Assembly (NCBI RefSeq): GCF_028863665.1
Contig: NZ_JARBFX010000001.1
Location: forward strand, 1-64,000
Length of the DNA: 64,000 bases
Reading direction: 5' to 3'
Origin: Aquabacter sediminis
Lineage (GTDB): Bacteria; Pseudomonadota; Alphaproteobacteria; Rhizobiales; Xanthobacteraceae
Under the pieces are notes generated by a model. That model did not search any database. It was not told the DNA's origin and worked only from the letters and a program-made list of their open reading frames with translations. The translations under genes were made by a program, and so were the position numbers. Positions 25,967 through 35,638 of the stretch are shown here, in pieces (the first letter of the stretch is position 1; each line of letters begins with the position of its first letter).

Positions 25967-26683
25967 ATGTGCGTTCATTGCGCGAGTGGAATGTCGCGGC
26001 GCGGCCTGGTGTTCGGGGCGGCGGCCCTGGCCGGTGCCTGCCTGGTGCGCCCGGTCCTGGCGGCGGATGACCTGCCGCCCGGCCAGAAGGCTCCCAACGC
26101 CATTCCCGGCTACGAGGCTCTGGACCGCCTGATGGCCGGCAATGCCCGCTATGTGGCTGACACCACGGAGCACCGGGACTTCTCCGCCCGGCGGCAGATG
26201 CTGGCGAAGGGGCAGTATCCCATCGCCGCCGTGCTGGGCTGTTCGGATTCCCGTGTCTCTCCCGAACTTTGCTTCGACCAGGAGCCCGGCGAGCTGTTCG
26301 TGGTGCGCCTCGCCGGCAATGTGGTGGATGGCGATGGCCTGGCCAGCCTCGAATATGCCGTGGCCTATCTGGGCGTGCCCTTGGTCCTGGTGCTCGGCCA
26401 TACCGGTTGCGGGGCGGTTGCTGCGGCGGTGAAGTCGGCCACGCAGCAGGCGCAGTTTCCCGGCCATTTGCCGGGCCTTATCCAGAACATCCTTCCCGCC
26501 GTGGCGCAGGCCAGGGACCAGGGGCCGGACTTGCTGGAGGCCGCGATCGTCGCCAATGCCCGCCTCTCGGCGAAGGAGGTGGCCGGCAAGAGTGCCCTCA
26601 TCGGGGGCGCCATCGCGTCGGGCAAGGTGAAGCTTGCCACCGGCATCTATGAGCTGGGCACCGGCAAGGTCACGCTGGTCTGA
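25967..26683 (+). CDS. exported beta-class carbonic anhydrase
   Basis: 238 residues. The zinc ligands and catalytic pair are seen in GCSDSRVSPE (Cys, Asp, Arg) and GHTGCGAV (His, Cys). It hydrates CO2 to bicarbonate. The N-terminus has twin arginines and a long hydrophobic core (MSRRGLVFGAAALAGACLV), a Tat-type signal peptide, so the enzyme should work in the periplasm, unlike most beta-class enzymes. It starts either at ATG 25967 or at the internal ATG 25991, which leaves the signal intact. Confidence 0.88.
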   Translation: MCVHCASGMSRRGLVFGAAALAGACLVRPVLAADDLPPGQKAPNAIPGYEALDRLMAGNARYVADTTEHRDFSARRQMLAKGQYPIAAVLGCSDSRVSPELCFDQEPGELFVVRLAGNVVDGDGLASLEYAVAYLGVPLVLVLGHTGCGAVAAAVKSATQQAQFPGHLPGLIQNILPAVAQARDQGPDLLEAAIVANARLSAKEVAGKSALIGGAIASGKVKLATGIYELGTGKVTLV

Positions 26684-26794
26684 TCCCGTTCCGGGCGGAT
26701 CGCCATCCTGTCGGGCTTCACCTCGCCGCCGGGAGGCTCTAGGAAGGCGCTCCGTTGCGCCGGTCGTTTGCCGCGCGTCCTGGATGAAAGCCTG

Positions 26795-27880
26795 ATGCGC
26801 GTCGACGCCTTCGATTTCGAACTGCCTCCCGAACTTATCGCCCTGCGCCCCGCCACGCCGCGCGAGAGCGCACGTCTTCTGGTGGTGCGCCCCGGCGCGG
26901 AGACCGAGCTGACCGACGCGCGCATTTCCGATCTTCCCTCGCTGCTGCGTCCGGGCGACGCGGTGGTGGTGAACGACACCAAGGTCATCCCCGCCCGCCT
27001 CGACGGCACCCGCACGCGCGCGGGCGGCTCCACCGTGCACATCGAGGCGACCCTGGTGAAGCGCCTCGACGAGGCCCGCTGGGCGGCCTTCGCGCGGCCC
27101 GCCAAGCGCCTCGTGGCAGGCGATCGCATCGTCTTCACCCATCCCGACACGGCGCGGGAGCTGGTTGCCGCGGTGACCGGGCGCGGCGCGGAAGGGGAGG
27201 TGCTGCTGGCCTTCGACGTGGCGGGCGCGGACCTCGACGCAGCCCTCCAGGAGGTCGGGCACATGCCCTTGCCGCCCTACATTGCCGCCAAGCGGCCGGA
27301 GGATGCGCGTGACCGCACCGACTACCAGCCGGTCTTCGCCCGCAACGAGGGCTCGGTGGCGGCGCCCACCGCCAGCCTCCATTTCACCCCGGCGCTGATG
27401 GACCAGATCCGCGCGGCGGGGGCCCAATTTCACCATGTGACGCTCCATGTGGGCCCCGGCACATTCCTGCCGGTGAAGGCAGAGGACACGTCCGGCCACC
27501 ATATGCATTCGGAATGGGGCGAGGTGAGCGCTGAGGTCGCCGAGACGCTGAACCGGGTGCGCGCGTCGGGTGGGCGCATCCTGGCGGTGGGGTCAACGGC
27601 GACCCGGCTTCTGGAAAGCGCGGCGGCGCCGGACGGTACGTTTCACGCCTATCGGGGCGAGACCGACATCTTCATTACCCCCGGCTATGCCTTCCGCGCC
27701 GTGGACATGATGATGACGAATTTCCACCTGCCGCGCTCCACCCTGGTGATGCTGGTGGCGGCCTTCGTGGGCCATGAGACGCAAAAGCGTGCCTATGCCC
27801 ATGCCATCGAAACCGGCTATCGCTTCTATTCCTATGGCGATGCCAGCCTGCTCTTTCCTGATCGCGCGCCGGCGCGCTGA
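26795..27880 (+). CDS. queA: S-adenosylmethionine:tRNA ribosyltransferase-isomerase
   Basis: QueA converts the 7-aminomethyl-7-deazaguanine base in tRNA to epoxyqueuosine using the ribosyl part of SAM. 361 residues: [53 protein letters not shown] and [10 protein letters not shown] are canonical. ATG at 26795 is used; a TTG nine codons upstream is less likely. Its stop is six bases before tgt, so the queuosine genes form an operon. Confidence 0.96.
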   Translation: MRVDAFDFELPPELIALRPATPRESARLLVVRPGAETELTDARISDLPSLLRPGDAVVVNDTKVIPARLDGTRTRAGGSTVHIEATLVKRLDEARWAAFARPAKRLVAGDRIVFTHPDTARELVAAVTGRGAEGEVLLAFDVAGADLDAALQEVGHMPLPPYIAAKRPEDARDRTDYQPVFARNEGSVAAPTASLHFTPALMDQIRAAGAQFHHVTLHVGPGTFLPVKAEDTSGHHMHSEWGEVSAEVAETLNRVRASGGRILAVGSTATRLLESAAAPDGTFHAYRGETDIFITPGYAFRAVDMMMTNFHLPRSTLVMLVAAFVGHETQKRAYAHAIETGYRFYSYGDASLLFPDRAPAR

Positions 27881-27886
27881 GTGCCT

Positions 27887-29041
27887 ATGACCGAGACCGC
27901 AAAGACCGAAGGCCGCTTCGCCTTCACCCTGAACGCAACCGATGGCACGGCGCGCACCGGCGCCATCTCCACCCCCAGAGGCGAGATCGCGACCCCGGCC
28001 TTCATGCCGGTGGGGACGGTGGCGACCGTCAAGGGCCTCTATCCCGAGCAGGTGCGGGCGACCGGGGCCGACATCCTCTTGGGCAACACCTACCACCTGA
28101 TGCTGCGCCCCGGCGCCGAGCGGGTGGCGGAACTGGGCGGGCTGCATCGCTTCATGCGCTGGGAGCGCCCGATCCTCACCGATTCCGGCGGCTTCCAGGT
28201 CATGTCCCTGTCCGCCTTGCGCAAATTGGACGAGACCGGCGTCACGTTCCGTTCCCATGTGGATGGCGCGGTCCACCAGCTCACGCCGGAGCGGGCGGTG
28301 GAGATCCAGGGGCTTTTGGGGGCCGACATCCAGATGCAGCTGGATGAATGCGTGCGCCTGCCCTGCACGGACGAGGAAGCCGCCCGCGCCATGCGCCTGT
28401 CCCTGCGCTGGGCCGAACGCAGCAAGCGCGCCTTCGAGAGCCAGCCCAAGGGGCGGGCGCTGTTCGGCATCGTCCAGGGCGGGGCGGTGAAGGCGCTGCG
28501 GGTGGAATCGGCGCAGGCGCTGGCCGGCATGGACTTCCCCGGCTATTCCATCGGCGGCCTTGCCGTGGGCGAGCCGCAGGACATCATGCTGGACATGATC
28601 GAGACGGTGGAGCCCCATCTGCCCACCCACAAGCCCCGTTATCTCATGGGGGTCGGCACGCCCGACGACCTGCTGGAGGCCGTGGCGCGGGGCATCGACA
28701 TGTTCGACTGCGTCATGCCCACACGGTCCGGCCGCCATGCTCTGGCCTTCACCCGCTTCGGCCGCATCAATCTGAAGAATGCCCGCCACGCCTCAGATCC
28801 GCGCCCGCTGGACGAGGAAAGCGATTGCCCGGCACTGCGCGACTATTCGCGTGCCTATCTCCATCACCTCGTGCGATGCGGGGAGATGCTGGGCGGCATG
28901 CTGCTTTCCTGGGCCAATCTCCATTATTATCAGGACCTCATGCGCGGCGCCCGGCAGGCCATCGCGGAAGGGCGGTATGGGGACTACAAGGCGCAGGTGA
29001 AGGCGGGCTGGGTCGCTGGCGATATTCCACCCCGCGGATAA
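27887..29041 (+). CDS. tgt: tRNA-guanine transglycosylase lacking the usual zinc ligands
   Basis: Tgt swaps guanine 34 for preQ1 in tRNAs Asp, Asn, His and Tyr. 384 residues with the active-site blocks [11 protein letters not shown] and [17 protein letters not shown]. The usual C-terminal zinc site (CxCxxC plus a distant His in HNLRYY) is degenerate: the protein reads [17 protein letters not shown] and later WANLHYY, so two cysteines and the His are gone while the fold around them is kept. It follows queA by six bases. Confidence 0.95.
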   Translation: MTETAKTEGRFAFTLNATDGTARTGAISTPRGEIATPAFMPVGTVATVKGLYPEQVRATGADILLGNTYHLMLRPGAERVAELGGLHRFMRWERPILTDSGGFQVMSLSALRKLDETGVTFRSHVDGAVHQLTPERAVEIQGLLGADIQMQLDECVRLPCTDEEAARAMRLSLRWAERSKRAFESQPKGRALFGIVQGGAVKALRVESAQALAGMDFPGYSIGGLAVGEPQDIMLDMIETVEPHLPTHKPRYLMGVGTPDDLLEAVARGIDMFDCVMPTRSGRHALAFTRFGRINLKNARHASDPRPLDEESDCPALRDYSRAYLHHLVRCGEMLGGMLLSWANLHYYQDLMRGARQAIAEGRYGDYKAQVKAGWVAGDIPPRG

Positions 29042-29188
29042 AAATTTTCTCTTTACGAAAATCACCTTCGCCGCAAGAATGCGCTCCCATCAGGCCAGGG
29101 GCGCGGCGGCGGGGCTTGCCAGGGCAAGCGCCGCAGGCGAGAAGTCCGGCCACACGCACATATTGGCATCAAACTCGCGGGGACAGTC

Positions 29189-30061
29189 GTGATCGAGACC
29201 CAGCCCATCGATGGCAAGGCATTCGCGGCCGGCCTGCGCGGCCGCATCGCGGTGGAAGTGGAAGGTCTCGTCGCCCGCACGGGCCAGAAGCCCGGCCTTG
29301 CCGTCGTGCTTGTGGGCGAGGACCCCGCCAGCCAGGTCTATGTGCGCAACAAGGCGGCGCAGACGGTGGAAGCGGGCATGACGTCCTTCGAGCACCGCCT
29401 GCCGGTCGACACCGCCGAGGCGGACCTGCTGGCTCTGGTGGCGCGACTGAATGCTGATCCGGAAGTCAACGGCATCCTGGTGCAGCTTCCGCTGCCGGGT
29501 CATATCGACACCAACAAGGTGCTTGCCGCCATCGATCCGGCCAAGGATGTGGACGGCTTCCATGTGGTCAATGCCGGGCGCTTGGCGGTGGGCCTTGATG
29601 CCCTGGTGCCCTGCACGCCACTCGGCTGCGTGATGCTGCTGAAGCATCATTTGGGCAATCTCGCCGGCCTGAAGGCGGTCGTGGTGGGCCGCTCCAACAT
29701 CGTCGGCAAGCCCGCCGCCCAGCTTCTGCTGCGGGAGGATTGCACCGTCACCATCGCCCATTCCCGCACCCGCGATTTGCCGGGTGAGTGCCGCACCGCC
29801 GACATCCTGGTGGCGGCCGTGGGCCGGCCGGAAATGGTGCGCGGCGATTGGATAAAGCCCGGCGCGACCGTCATCGACGTGGGCATCAACCGCGTGCCCA
29901 AGGGCGACGGCAAGACCCGCCTCGTGGGGGATGTTGCCTACGAGGAAGCGCAGGGCGTTGCCGGCCTCATCACGCCCGTGCCCGGCGGCGTCGGCCCCAT
30001 GACCATCGCCTGCCTGTTGCAGAACACGCTGACCGCCTTCAAGCGGCAGAAGGGCCTGTAA
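29189..30061 (+). CDS. folD: methylene-H4F dehydrogenase/methenyl-H4F cyclohydrolase
   Basis: 290-residue bifunctional FolD, interconverting methylene- and formyl-tetrahydrofolate. It shows [14 protein letters not shown] (the catalytic Lys), [44 protein letters not shown] and [19 protein letters not shown] start at 29189. It lies just upstream of the H4MPT-linked fhc operon, so both C1-carrier systems adjoin here. Confidence 0.96.
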   Translation: MIETQPIDGKAFAAGLRGRIAVEVEGLVARTGQKPGLAVVLVGEDPASQVYVRNKAAQTVEAGMTSFEHRLPVDTAEADLLALVARLNADPEVNGILVQLPLPGHIDTNKVLAAIDPAKDVDGFHVVNAGRLAVGLDALVPCTPLGCVMLLKHHLGNLAGLKAVVVGRSNIVGKPAAQLLLREDCTVTIAHSRTRDLPGECRTADILVAAVGRPEMVRGDWIKPGATVIDVGINRVPKGDGKTRLVGDVAYEEAQGVAGLITPVPGGVGPMTIACLLQNTLTAFKRQKGL

Positions 30062-30216
30062 GGCCTGAGACTTTTCGCACGCCCTCGGGCGTGTTAGCTC
30101 TTGTTGAAACAACAGACGCATGGCCCGGCGGCCTTGAGGGCGCCGGAGCACTGCAACGACAAGCGGACAACCGCCGCGGCGTCTTGATCGGACTTCCACA
30201 ATCGGAGGCACGTCGC

Positions 30217-30597
30217 ATGGCCGTGGACCGCAAAGCCACATTTTCGTCGGACGAGATCGCAGCGCACCTGTCCGCGCACCTGCCCCATTGGCGCTATGAG
30301 GACGGCTGGATCCGCCGCACCTATCGCACCAACAGCTGGAAGGGCACGCTGATGGTCATCAATGCGGTGGGCCATCTGGCCGAGGCCGCCTGGCACCATC
30401 CCGACCTCACCGCCTCCTATGCCTGGGTGGAGGTGCGTCTCATGTCCCACGACGCCAAGGGCATCACCGCCCGCGACTTCGCGCTCGCCGCCAAGATCGA
30501 GGAGGTCGTGCAATGGCAGCCGGGCCTGGAAGCGGGTGGCCCGCTGGAAGGCACGCCGCAGAATGATTTGCGTTTTTCCTATGTGAAATATGACTGA
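30217..30597 (+). CDS. pterin-4a-carbinolamine dehydratase
   Basis: 126 residues with the family motif AWHHPDLTASYAWVEVRL and the C-terminal GITARDFALAAKIEEV. The enzyme dehydrates 4a-hydroxy-tetrahydropterins. Here it overlaps fhcB by 8 bases and leads the formyltransferase/hydrolase operon, as dehydratase-like genes do near tetrahydromethanopterin genes of methylotrophs, so a role in methanopterin-type cofactor supply is more likely than aromatic amino-acid hydroxylation. GGAGG precedes the ATG. Confidence 0.88.
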   Translation: MAVDRKATFSSDEIAAHLSAHLPHWRYEDGWIRRTYRTNSWKGTLMVINAVGHLAEAAWHHPDLTASYAWVEVRLMSHDAKGITARDFALAAKIEEVVQWQPGLEAGGPLEGTPQNDLRFSYVKYD

Positions 30598-31900
30598 GGC
30601 GGGCAAGGCCATGTCGGCGCAGGTTCCGCGCATCGTCAGCGATCTCGCCTGCGGCTTTTGCGGGCTCGGCTGCGATGATCTGGAAGTAGCGGTGACGGGG
30701 CGGGAGGTTCGCCCCCGCCGCGCCTGCCCTGAGGCGGCGCGGCTTCTGCGGCGGGGCCCCGGCCAGCCCGGCGGCCCACGCGTCGGCGGGCGGGAGGTTT
30801 CGCTGGCCGAAGCCGCGTCTGCCGCCGCCGCCCATCTGAAATCCAGCCGTGCCGCCGCCTTTTCCGGGCTTGGCGCGGATGTGGCGGGGCTGCGGGGGCT
30901 GGCCGATCTCGCCGTGGCCTTCGGCGCCAGCCTCGACCATTCCGGCGCGGAGGGGCTGTTTCGCAATCTCGACACCCTCCAGCGGGTGGGGTGGGTGGCC
31001 TGCACCCTGGCGGAACTGCGCAATCGCTGCGACGTGCTGGTGGTTGTGGGCGCTGATCCCACGGGCGTCTTCTCCCGCTTCTTTGAGCGGGCTGTTCCCG
31101 CCCCGCGAACCGACGGCGCCGGCCCGCTCTTCCTGCCGCAGGGGCGCACCATCGTGTTTCTCGGCCACGGGCCGGAGGCGGCGACCCGCAATCTCCTGGC
31201 GGGCCAGGACGTGCGCGAGGTGCCCGTGCCGGACGGCCTCCTGGCCGAGGCGCTGGCGGCGCTCGGCGCCTTCGTGGCCGGCCGTTCGCTGGCGGATCTC
31301 GGCGGCGCCTTCGCCGGCGCGCTGGGGGAGGCGCTCCTGGAGGTGTCCGGCCTTCTGAAAGCCGCCCGCTATGGCGTCCTCACCTGGAATGCGGCCACCC
31401 TCCAGTCTGGCGAGGCCGGGCTGGTGGTAAGCCGGGCGGCGGACATCGTCGCCACCCTCAACGCCACCACCCGCGCCGCCGTCTTCCCGCTGGGCGGGCG
31501 CGACAATTGCCTGGGTGCGCACCAGGTGATGCTGTGGCGCTTTGGATATCCGCTGCGCACCTTGGTGGGCGGCGGCGAGGCGCGCCATGCGCCCGGCCTC
31601 TACGCGACCGCCGCTGCGCTTGATGATGCGGACCTTCTCTTGCACACCAGCGCCTTCCGCCCCGATCCCCCACCGGCCTTCGACCGGGGGCCGGTGATTG
31701 CGCTGGCGCATCCCGAGACCGAGTTTGCCCGCGAGCCGGAGGTCTTCATCCCCGTGGGCACGCCGGGCGTCGACCATGGCGGCCAGGTGTTCCGCATGGA
31801 CGGCGTCGTCTGCCTGCCGCTGGAAGGTGTCCGCGAGGCGGGCCTTGCCTCGGTCGCGCAGGCGGCTGCGGCCATTCTCCAGGCGGGGAGGGCGGCATGA
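30590..31900 (+). CDS. fhcB: formyltransferase/hydrolase complex subunit B
   Basis: 436 residues, homologous to the molybdenum/tungsten-binding subunit B of formylmethanofuran dehydrogenases. The N-terminal CGFCGLGCDD keeps a cysteine cluster, and later TWNAATLQSGEAGLVV and GGRDNCLGAHQVMLWRFGYP match the bacterial branch. In methylotrophs FhcB is a structural subunit of the FhcABCD complex, which releases formate from the formyl group carried by H4MPT via methanofuran. ATG at 30590 overlaps the dehydratase stop; ATG at 30611 is an alternative. Confidence 0.88.
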   Translation: MTEAGKAMSAQVPRIVSDLACGFCGLGCDDLEVAVTGREVRPRRACPEAARLLRRGPGQPGGPRVGGREVSLAEAASAAAAHLKSSRAAAFSGLGADVAGLRGLADLAVAFGASLDHSGAEGLFRNLDTLQRVGWVACTLAELRNRCDVLVVVGADPTGVFSRFFERAVPAPRTDGAGPLFLPQGRTIVFLGHGPEAATRNLLAGQDVREVPVPDGLLAEALAALGAFVAGRSLADLGGAFAGALGEALLEVSGLLKAARYGVLTWNAATLQSGEAGLVVSRAADIVATLNATTRAAVFPLGGRDNCLGAHQVMLWRFGYPLRTLVGGGEARHAPGLYATAAALDDADLLLHTSAFRPDPPPAFDRGPVIALAHPETEFAREPEVFIPVGTPGVDHGGQVFRMDGVVCLPLEGVREAGLASVAQAAAAILQAGRAA

Positions 31901-33546
31901 GGGTGCGTGTCTCCGGCGGGCGCCTGTTCGATCCCGCGAGCGGGGTAGTGGATGTGGTGCGCGACGTGGTGATCGAGGATGGCCGCGTGGTGGCCGATGA
32001 TCCCACCTTGCCGTCCCATCAGGTCCATGATGCGCGTGGCTGCGTGGTCATGGCGGGGGGCATCGACCTGCACAGCCACATTGCCGGCGGCAAGGTCAAT
32101 CTCGCCCGCCTGCTCATGACCAATGACCGGGCGGCCTATCCCGAGCCCTTCGGCGATTTCTGCGGCTGCGGCGGCGGGCAGGCTGCTCCCACCACCCATC
32201 TCACCGGCTGCCGCTATTCGCAGATGGGCTATACCGCCGTGTTCGAGCCGGCGGTGGTGGGCGCCAATGCCCGTCATGCCCATCTGGAAATGGCGGATAT
32301 TCCCAATATCGACACCGGCGGTTTCCTGGTGCTCGGCAATGACGACGCCTTGCTTCGTCTCATCGCGCAGGGCGAAGGGCAGGGGGCGGTGAACGATTAT
32401 GTGGCCTGGATGCTGCGGGCCACCCAGTGCTGCGCCATCAAGATCGTCAATCCCGGCGGCATCTCGGCCTTCAAATTCAATGGCCGGTCGCTCGACCTGG
32501 ACGAGCAGGGGCCGTTTTATGGCCTCACCCCCCGGCGCATCCTCACCACCCTCCAGCGGGCGGTGACGGAACTGGGCGTGCCCCATCCTATCCATCTCCA
32601 CGGCTGCAATCTGGGCGTGCCCGGCAATATCTCCACCACGCTCGCCACCATCGGCGCCACCGATGGCTTCCCGCTGCACCTCACCCATGTGCAGTTCCAT
32701 TCCTACGGCACGGCGGGGGACCGCAAATTCTCGTCCGGCGCGGCGGAGCTGGCGGCAGCGGTGAATGCCAATCCCCACATCTCCGTCGATGTCGGGCAGG
32801 TGATGTTCGGCCAGACGGTGACGGCCTCCGCCGATCTGATGGCGCAATATCGCAACCACGGCATCGCCGATCCGAAGAAGTGGATCGGCATGGACATCGA
32901 ATGCGACGCCGCCTGCGGCGTGGTGCCTTTCGCCTATCGGGACAAATCATTCGTCAATGCCCTGCAATGGGCCATCGGGCTGGAACTGTTCCTGCTCATC
33001 GAGGACCCCTGGCGGGTCTTCCTGACCACCGACCATCCCAATGGCGGGCCATTCACCTCCTATCCCCATCTCATCCGGCTTTTGATGGACCGGGACTTCC
33101 GCAACGCCCAGCTCGCCCGCCTGCACAAGGCGGCGCGCGCCCATACGAACCTGGAAAGCCTCACGCGCGAATACACGCTGGAGGAGATCGCCATCGTCAC
33201 CCGCGCCGCGCCCGCGCGCACGCTGGGCCTGAAGGATCGCGGCCACCTGGCGCCGGGCGCGGTGGGCGACGTGGTCCTCTATGAGGATGGCGCCGATCGC
33301 GAGGCCATGTTCGCTGCGCCCCGCCTGGTGCTCAAGGACGGTCGGGAGATCGTGCGCAAGGGCGAGGTGGTGGCGCTGGTGGAGGGGCGCACCTTCGCGG
33401 TGAAGCCCGATTACGATCCCCTCATGGACAAGCGCATGGAGCGTTGGTTCGACGAGGCCATCGGGCTGAAGGCCAAGCATTTCCGCATCGCCGACGGGGA
33501 GATCCGGGACGGGCAGGGGCCGACCTGCGTGGAGTGCGCGCCATGA
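31897..33546 (+). CDS. fhcA: formyltransferase/hydrolase complex subunit A (formyl-MFR hydrolase)
   Basis: 549-residue amidohydrolase, the hydrolase subunit: the metal-binding DLHSHIAGGKVN (His59, His61), NPGGISAFKF with the likely bridging Lys, HLHGCNLG, HLTHVQFHSYG and FLTTDHPNGG. It hydrolyses formylmethanofuran to formate. It overlaps fhcB by ATGA and the next gene by the same device, so the four subunits are translationally coupled. Confidence 0.93.
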   Translation: MRVRVSGGRLFDPASGVVDVVRDVVIEDGRVVADDPTLPSHQVHDARGCVVMAGGIDLHSHIAGGKVNLARLLMTNDRAAYPEPFGDFCGCGGGQAAPTTHLTGCRYSQMGYTAVFEPAVVGANARHAHLEMADIPNIDTGGFLVLGNDDALLRLIAQGEGQGAVNDYVAWMLRATQCCAIKIVNPGGISAFKFNGRSLDLDEQGPFYGLTPRRILTTLQRAVTELGVPHPIHLHGCNLGVPGNISTTLATIGATDGFPLHLTHVQFHSYGTAGDRKFSSGAAELAAAVNANPHISVDVGQVMFGQTVTASADLMAQYRNHGIADPKKWIGMDIECDAACGVVPFAYRDKSFVNALQWAIGLELFLLIEDPWRVFLTTDHPNGGPFTSYPHLIRLLMDRDFRNAQLARLHKAARAHTNLESLTREYTLEEIAIVTRAAPARTLGLKDRGHLAPGAVGDVVLYEDGADREAMFAAPRLVLKDGREIVRKGEVVALVEGRTFAVKPDYDPLMDKRMERWFDEAIGLKAKHFRIADGEIRDGQGPTCVECAP

Positions 33547-34460
33547 GCAATGGCGGCTCGGTGTTCCGCAACGGCGTTGAAATCCGCGACGGCTTCGCCG
33601 AAGCCTTCCCCATGGCCGGCACACGGCTCGTCATCACCGCCGATACGGCCCGCTGGGCGCGCATCGCGGCGCAGACCCTCACCGGCTTTGCCACCTCCGT
33701 CATCGGCTGCGGCTGCGAGGCGGGGATCGAGGCGGAGATCCCACCCCACGAGACGCCGGACGGGCGGCCGGGCGTCTCCGTGCTCCTCTTCGCCATGTCG
33801 CTGAAGGATCTGAAAAAGATCGTGCCCAGCCGGGTCGGCCAATGCGTGCTCACCTGCCCCACCACCGCCTGCTATGCGGGCCTTGCCGGCGGCGCGTCCG
33901 TGCCGGTCGGGCGGGCGCTGCGCTATTTCGGCGACGGGCATCAGGTGTCCAAGCGGCTCGGCGATGAACGCATCTGGCGCATTCCGGTGATGGAAGGCGA
34001 GTTCGTCTGCGACGATATCACCGGCTCGGTGACGGACGGAGTGGGGGGCGGCAATTTCCTCATCCTCGCCCGCTCTCGCGCGGCGGCGCTCCATGCGGCC
34101 GAGTATGCGGTGGAGGCCATGGGGCAGGTGCGGGGTGCCATCCTGCCGTTCCCGGGCGGCGTTGTCCGCTCGGGCTCGAAGGTCGGGTCCAAATATCCCG
34201 GCCTCATCGCCTCCACCAACGGCGCCTATTGCCCCACCTTGCGGGCCCAGGTGCCTTCGGCGCTGTCGCCGGATGTGGGCAGCGTGCTGGAGATCGTGAT
34301 TGACGGTCTGAGCGCGGCCGAGGTGGCCGCCAGCATGAAAGCGGGCATTGAGGCGGTCTGCGCGCTCGGCGAGGAGGCCGGCATCCTCGCCATCGATGCG
34401 GGCAATTATGGCGGCAATCTCGGGCCGTTCCACTTCCACCTGCGGGAGCTTCTGGCATGA
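33543..34460 (+). CDS. fhcD: formylmethanofuran:tetrahydromethanopterin formyltransferase
   Basis: 305 residues of the Ftr/FhcD family. It transfers the formyl group from formyl-H4MPT to methanofuran for hydrolysis by FhcA. Typical stretches are GTRLVITADTARWARIAAQTLTG (split here as two blocks), GVGGGNFLILA, FPGGVVRSGSKVGSKYPGL and STNGAYCPTL, then FHFHLRELL at the end. ATGA overlaps with fhcA and fhcC at both ends. Confidence 0.95.
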   Translation: MSNGGSVFRNGVEIRDGFAEAFPMAGTRLVITADTARWARIAAQTLTGFATSVIGCGCEAGIEAEIPPHETPDGRPGVSVLLFAMSLKDLKKIVPSRVGQCVLTCPTTACYAGLAGGASVPVGRALRYFGDGHQVSKRLGDERIWRIPVMEGEFVCDDITGSVTDGVGGGNFLILARSRAAALHAAEYAVEAMGQVRGAILPFPGGVVRSGSKVGSKYPGLIASTNGAYCPTLRAQVPSALSPDVGSVLEIVIDGLSAAEVAASMKAGIEAVCALGEEAGILAIDAGNYGGNLGPFHFHLRELLA

Positions 34461-35269
34461 GCGGCGCCGGCTTTCGCTTCGCCTTGAAGGCGGCCCCGCC
34501 GGCGCGGGTGGACATGACCGGCCTCACGCCCGATCGCCTCGCTGGCTTCGATGCGGGGGCGGTGGCGCGGCTCACCGTCTTCGTGGGCGCCGCGGCGGTG
34601 GCGCTCGGGGATGTCTTCGCCATTTCCGGCGGCCCCGGTGAACGCTTGACCCTTGAGGGGCATCCTCGCCTCGACAATGTGGGGGCAGGAATGGCGGCCG
34701 GGCATCTGCTGGTGGAAGGCCCGGTTGGCGCGCTGGCGGGCGCCGGCATGAGCGCGGGACACTTGTCCATTCGCGGAGACGCGGGCGACGATCTCGGCGC
34801 GGGGCTCGCCGGCGGCTGCATCGATCTTGCCGGGGATGCCGGCGCACGCCTTGCCGGCGCCTTGCCCGGCGAGCGGCGGGGCATGAGTGGCGGAACGGTG
34901 CGGGTGACGGGACAGGTGGGCCCTCAGGCCTGCGAACGCATGCGGGGCGGACTGGTACTCATTGCCGGGTCGGCCGGTGCGGGCGCCGCCCAGCGCATGA
35001 TCGCCGGCACGCTGGCGGTGAAGGGCGAGCTCGGCCCGGACGCGGGCATCGGCATGAAGCGGGGAACCCTCCTGCTGGACAAGGCCCCGGAGCTTCTTTC
35101 CGCCGGTTTCGGCGATGCGGGGGAGCACGATCTCGTTTTCCTGGCGCTCCTCGCCCGTCGCAGGCCGGAGGTTGCGACCCTTTTCGGCGGCCCCCTCAGC
35201 AGCCGCGCCCGGCGCCTCGTGGGGGATCGGCTGGTGGGCGGACAAGGGGAGATGCTGGTTCTTCTGTGA
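34457..35269 (+). CDS. fhcC: formyltransferase/hydrolase complex subunit C
   Basis: 270 residues built mainly of glycine-rich repeats (GAGMAAGHLLVEG, GAGMSAGHLSIRGDAGDDLG, RGMSGGTVRVTG, ERMRGGLVLIAG), the beta-helix style of formylmethanofuran dehydrogenase subunit C and glutamate synthase alpha C-terminal domains. A structural subunit of FhcABCD. Last gene of the operon; a terminator hairpin follows about 310 bases later. Confidence 0.93.
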   Translation: MSGAGFRFALKAAPPARVDMTGLTPDRLAGFDAGAVARLTVFVGAAAVALGDVFAISGGPGERLTLEGHPRLDNVGAGMAAGHLLVEGPVGALAGAGMSAGHLSIRGDAGDDLGAGLAGGCIDLAGDAGARLAGALPGERRGMSGGTVRVTGQVGPQACERMRGGLVLIAGSAGAGAAQRMIAGTLAVKGELGPDAGIGMKRGTLLLDKAPELLSAGFGDAGEHDLVFLALLARRRPEVATLFGGPLSSRARRLVGDRLVGGQGEMLVLL

Positions 35270-35579
35270 GTGCGGCGCTGGCGCGCCACATGAGAAGAGC
35301 GGGGCAAGCCATTGTTTTCGTGTATGCAAAGGCGCTTGTGCAAAGGTCGAGCGTGGTGGGCGGGTTCCCGGCCGTCACCCGCTGATCGCGTTGGCGTCCG
35401 GGACAGTGGGCGCCTTGCTGCGATGTTTCGACGACCGTGTCCTGCGCTGCGCCCGCCGCTCAGCCGCGTCAGTGTTTCGTGCAAACGCCGCACAGCGCCC
35501 TTCCTTTGTCCAAAGGCAGTATGCCGGTTCGACCGCCTCGCAGATCGACCACAGCTGGCGCCACAGACCTCTTGAATCA
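35270..35579. other. gene-free stretch downstream of fhcC
   Basis: No convincing reading frame. It is less GC-biased than its surroundings and contains small hairpins such as CCTTTGTCCAAAGG near 35510, but I see no recognised element. It separates the fhc operon from the convergent helicase gene and ends in the terminator at 35580. Confidence 0.5.
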
Positions 35580-35606
35580 AAAAGGCCGGGGCATTGGCCC
35601 GGCCTT
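35580..35606. terminator. bidirectional intrinsic terminator between fhcC and the helicase
   Basis: A perfect 10-bp stem, AAAGGCCGGG (35580-35589) and CCCGGCCTTT (35597-35606), with loop GCATTGG. Read on the minus strand it is followed by TTTGATTC, so it best serves the helicase gene ending at 35639. It is symmetrical enough to stop fhc read-through as well. Confidence 0.85.
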
Positions 35607-35638
35607 TCCAAAACGCGCCGTGTGAGTCTCTGTCCGCC

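Noticed and set aside
35437..35625. Small gene between fhcC and the helicase
   Set aside because: The 62-codon frame runs through the terminator hairpin and has no ribosome-binding site or family resemblance.
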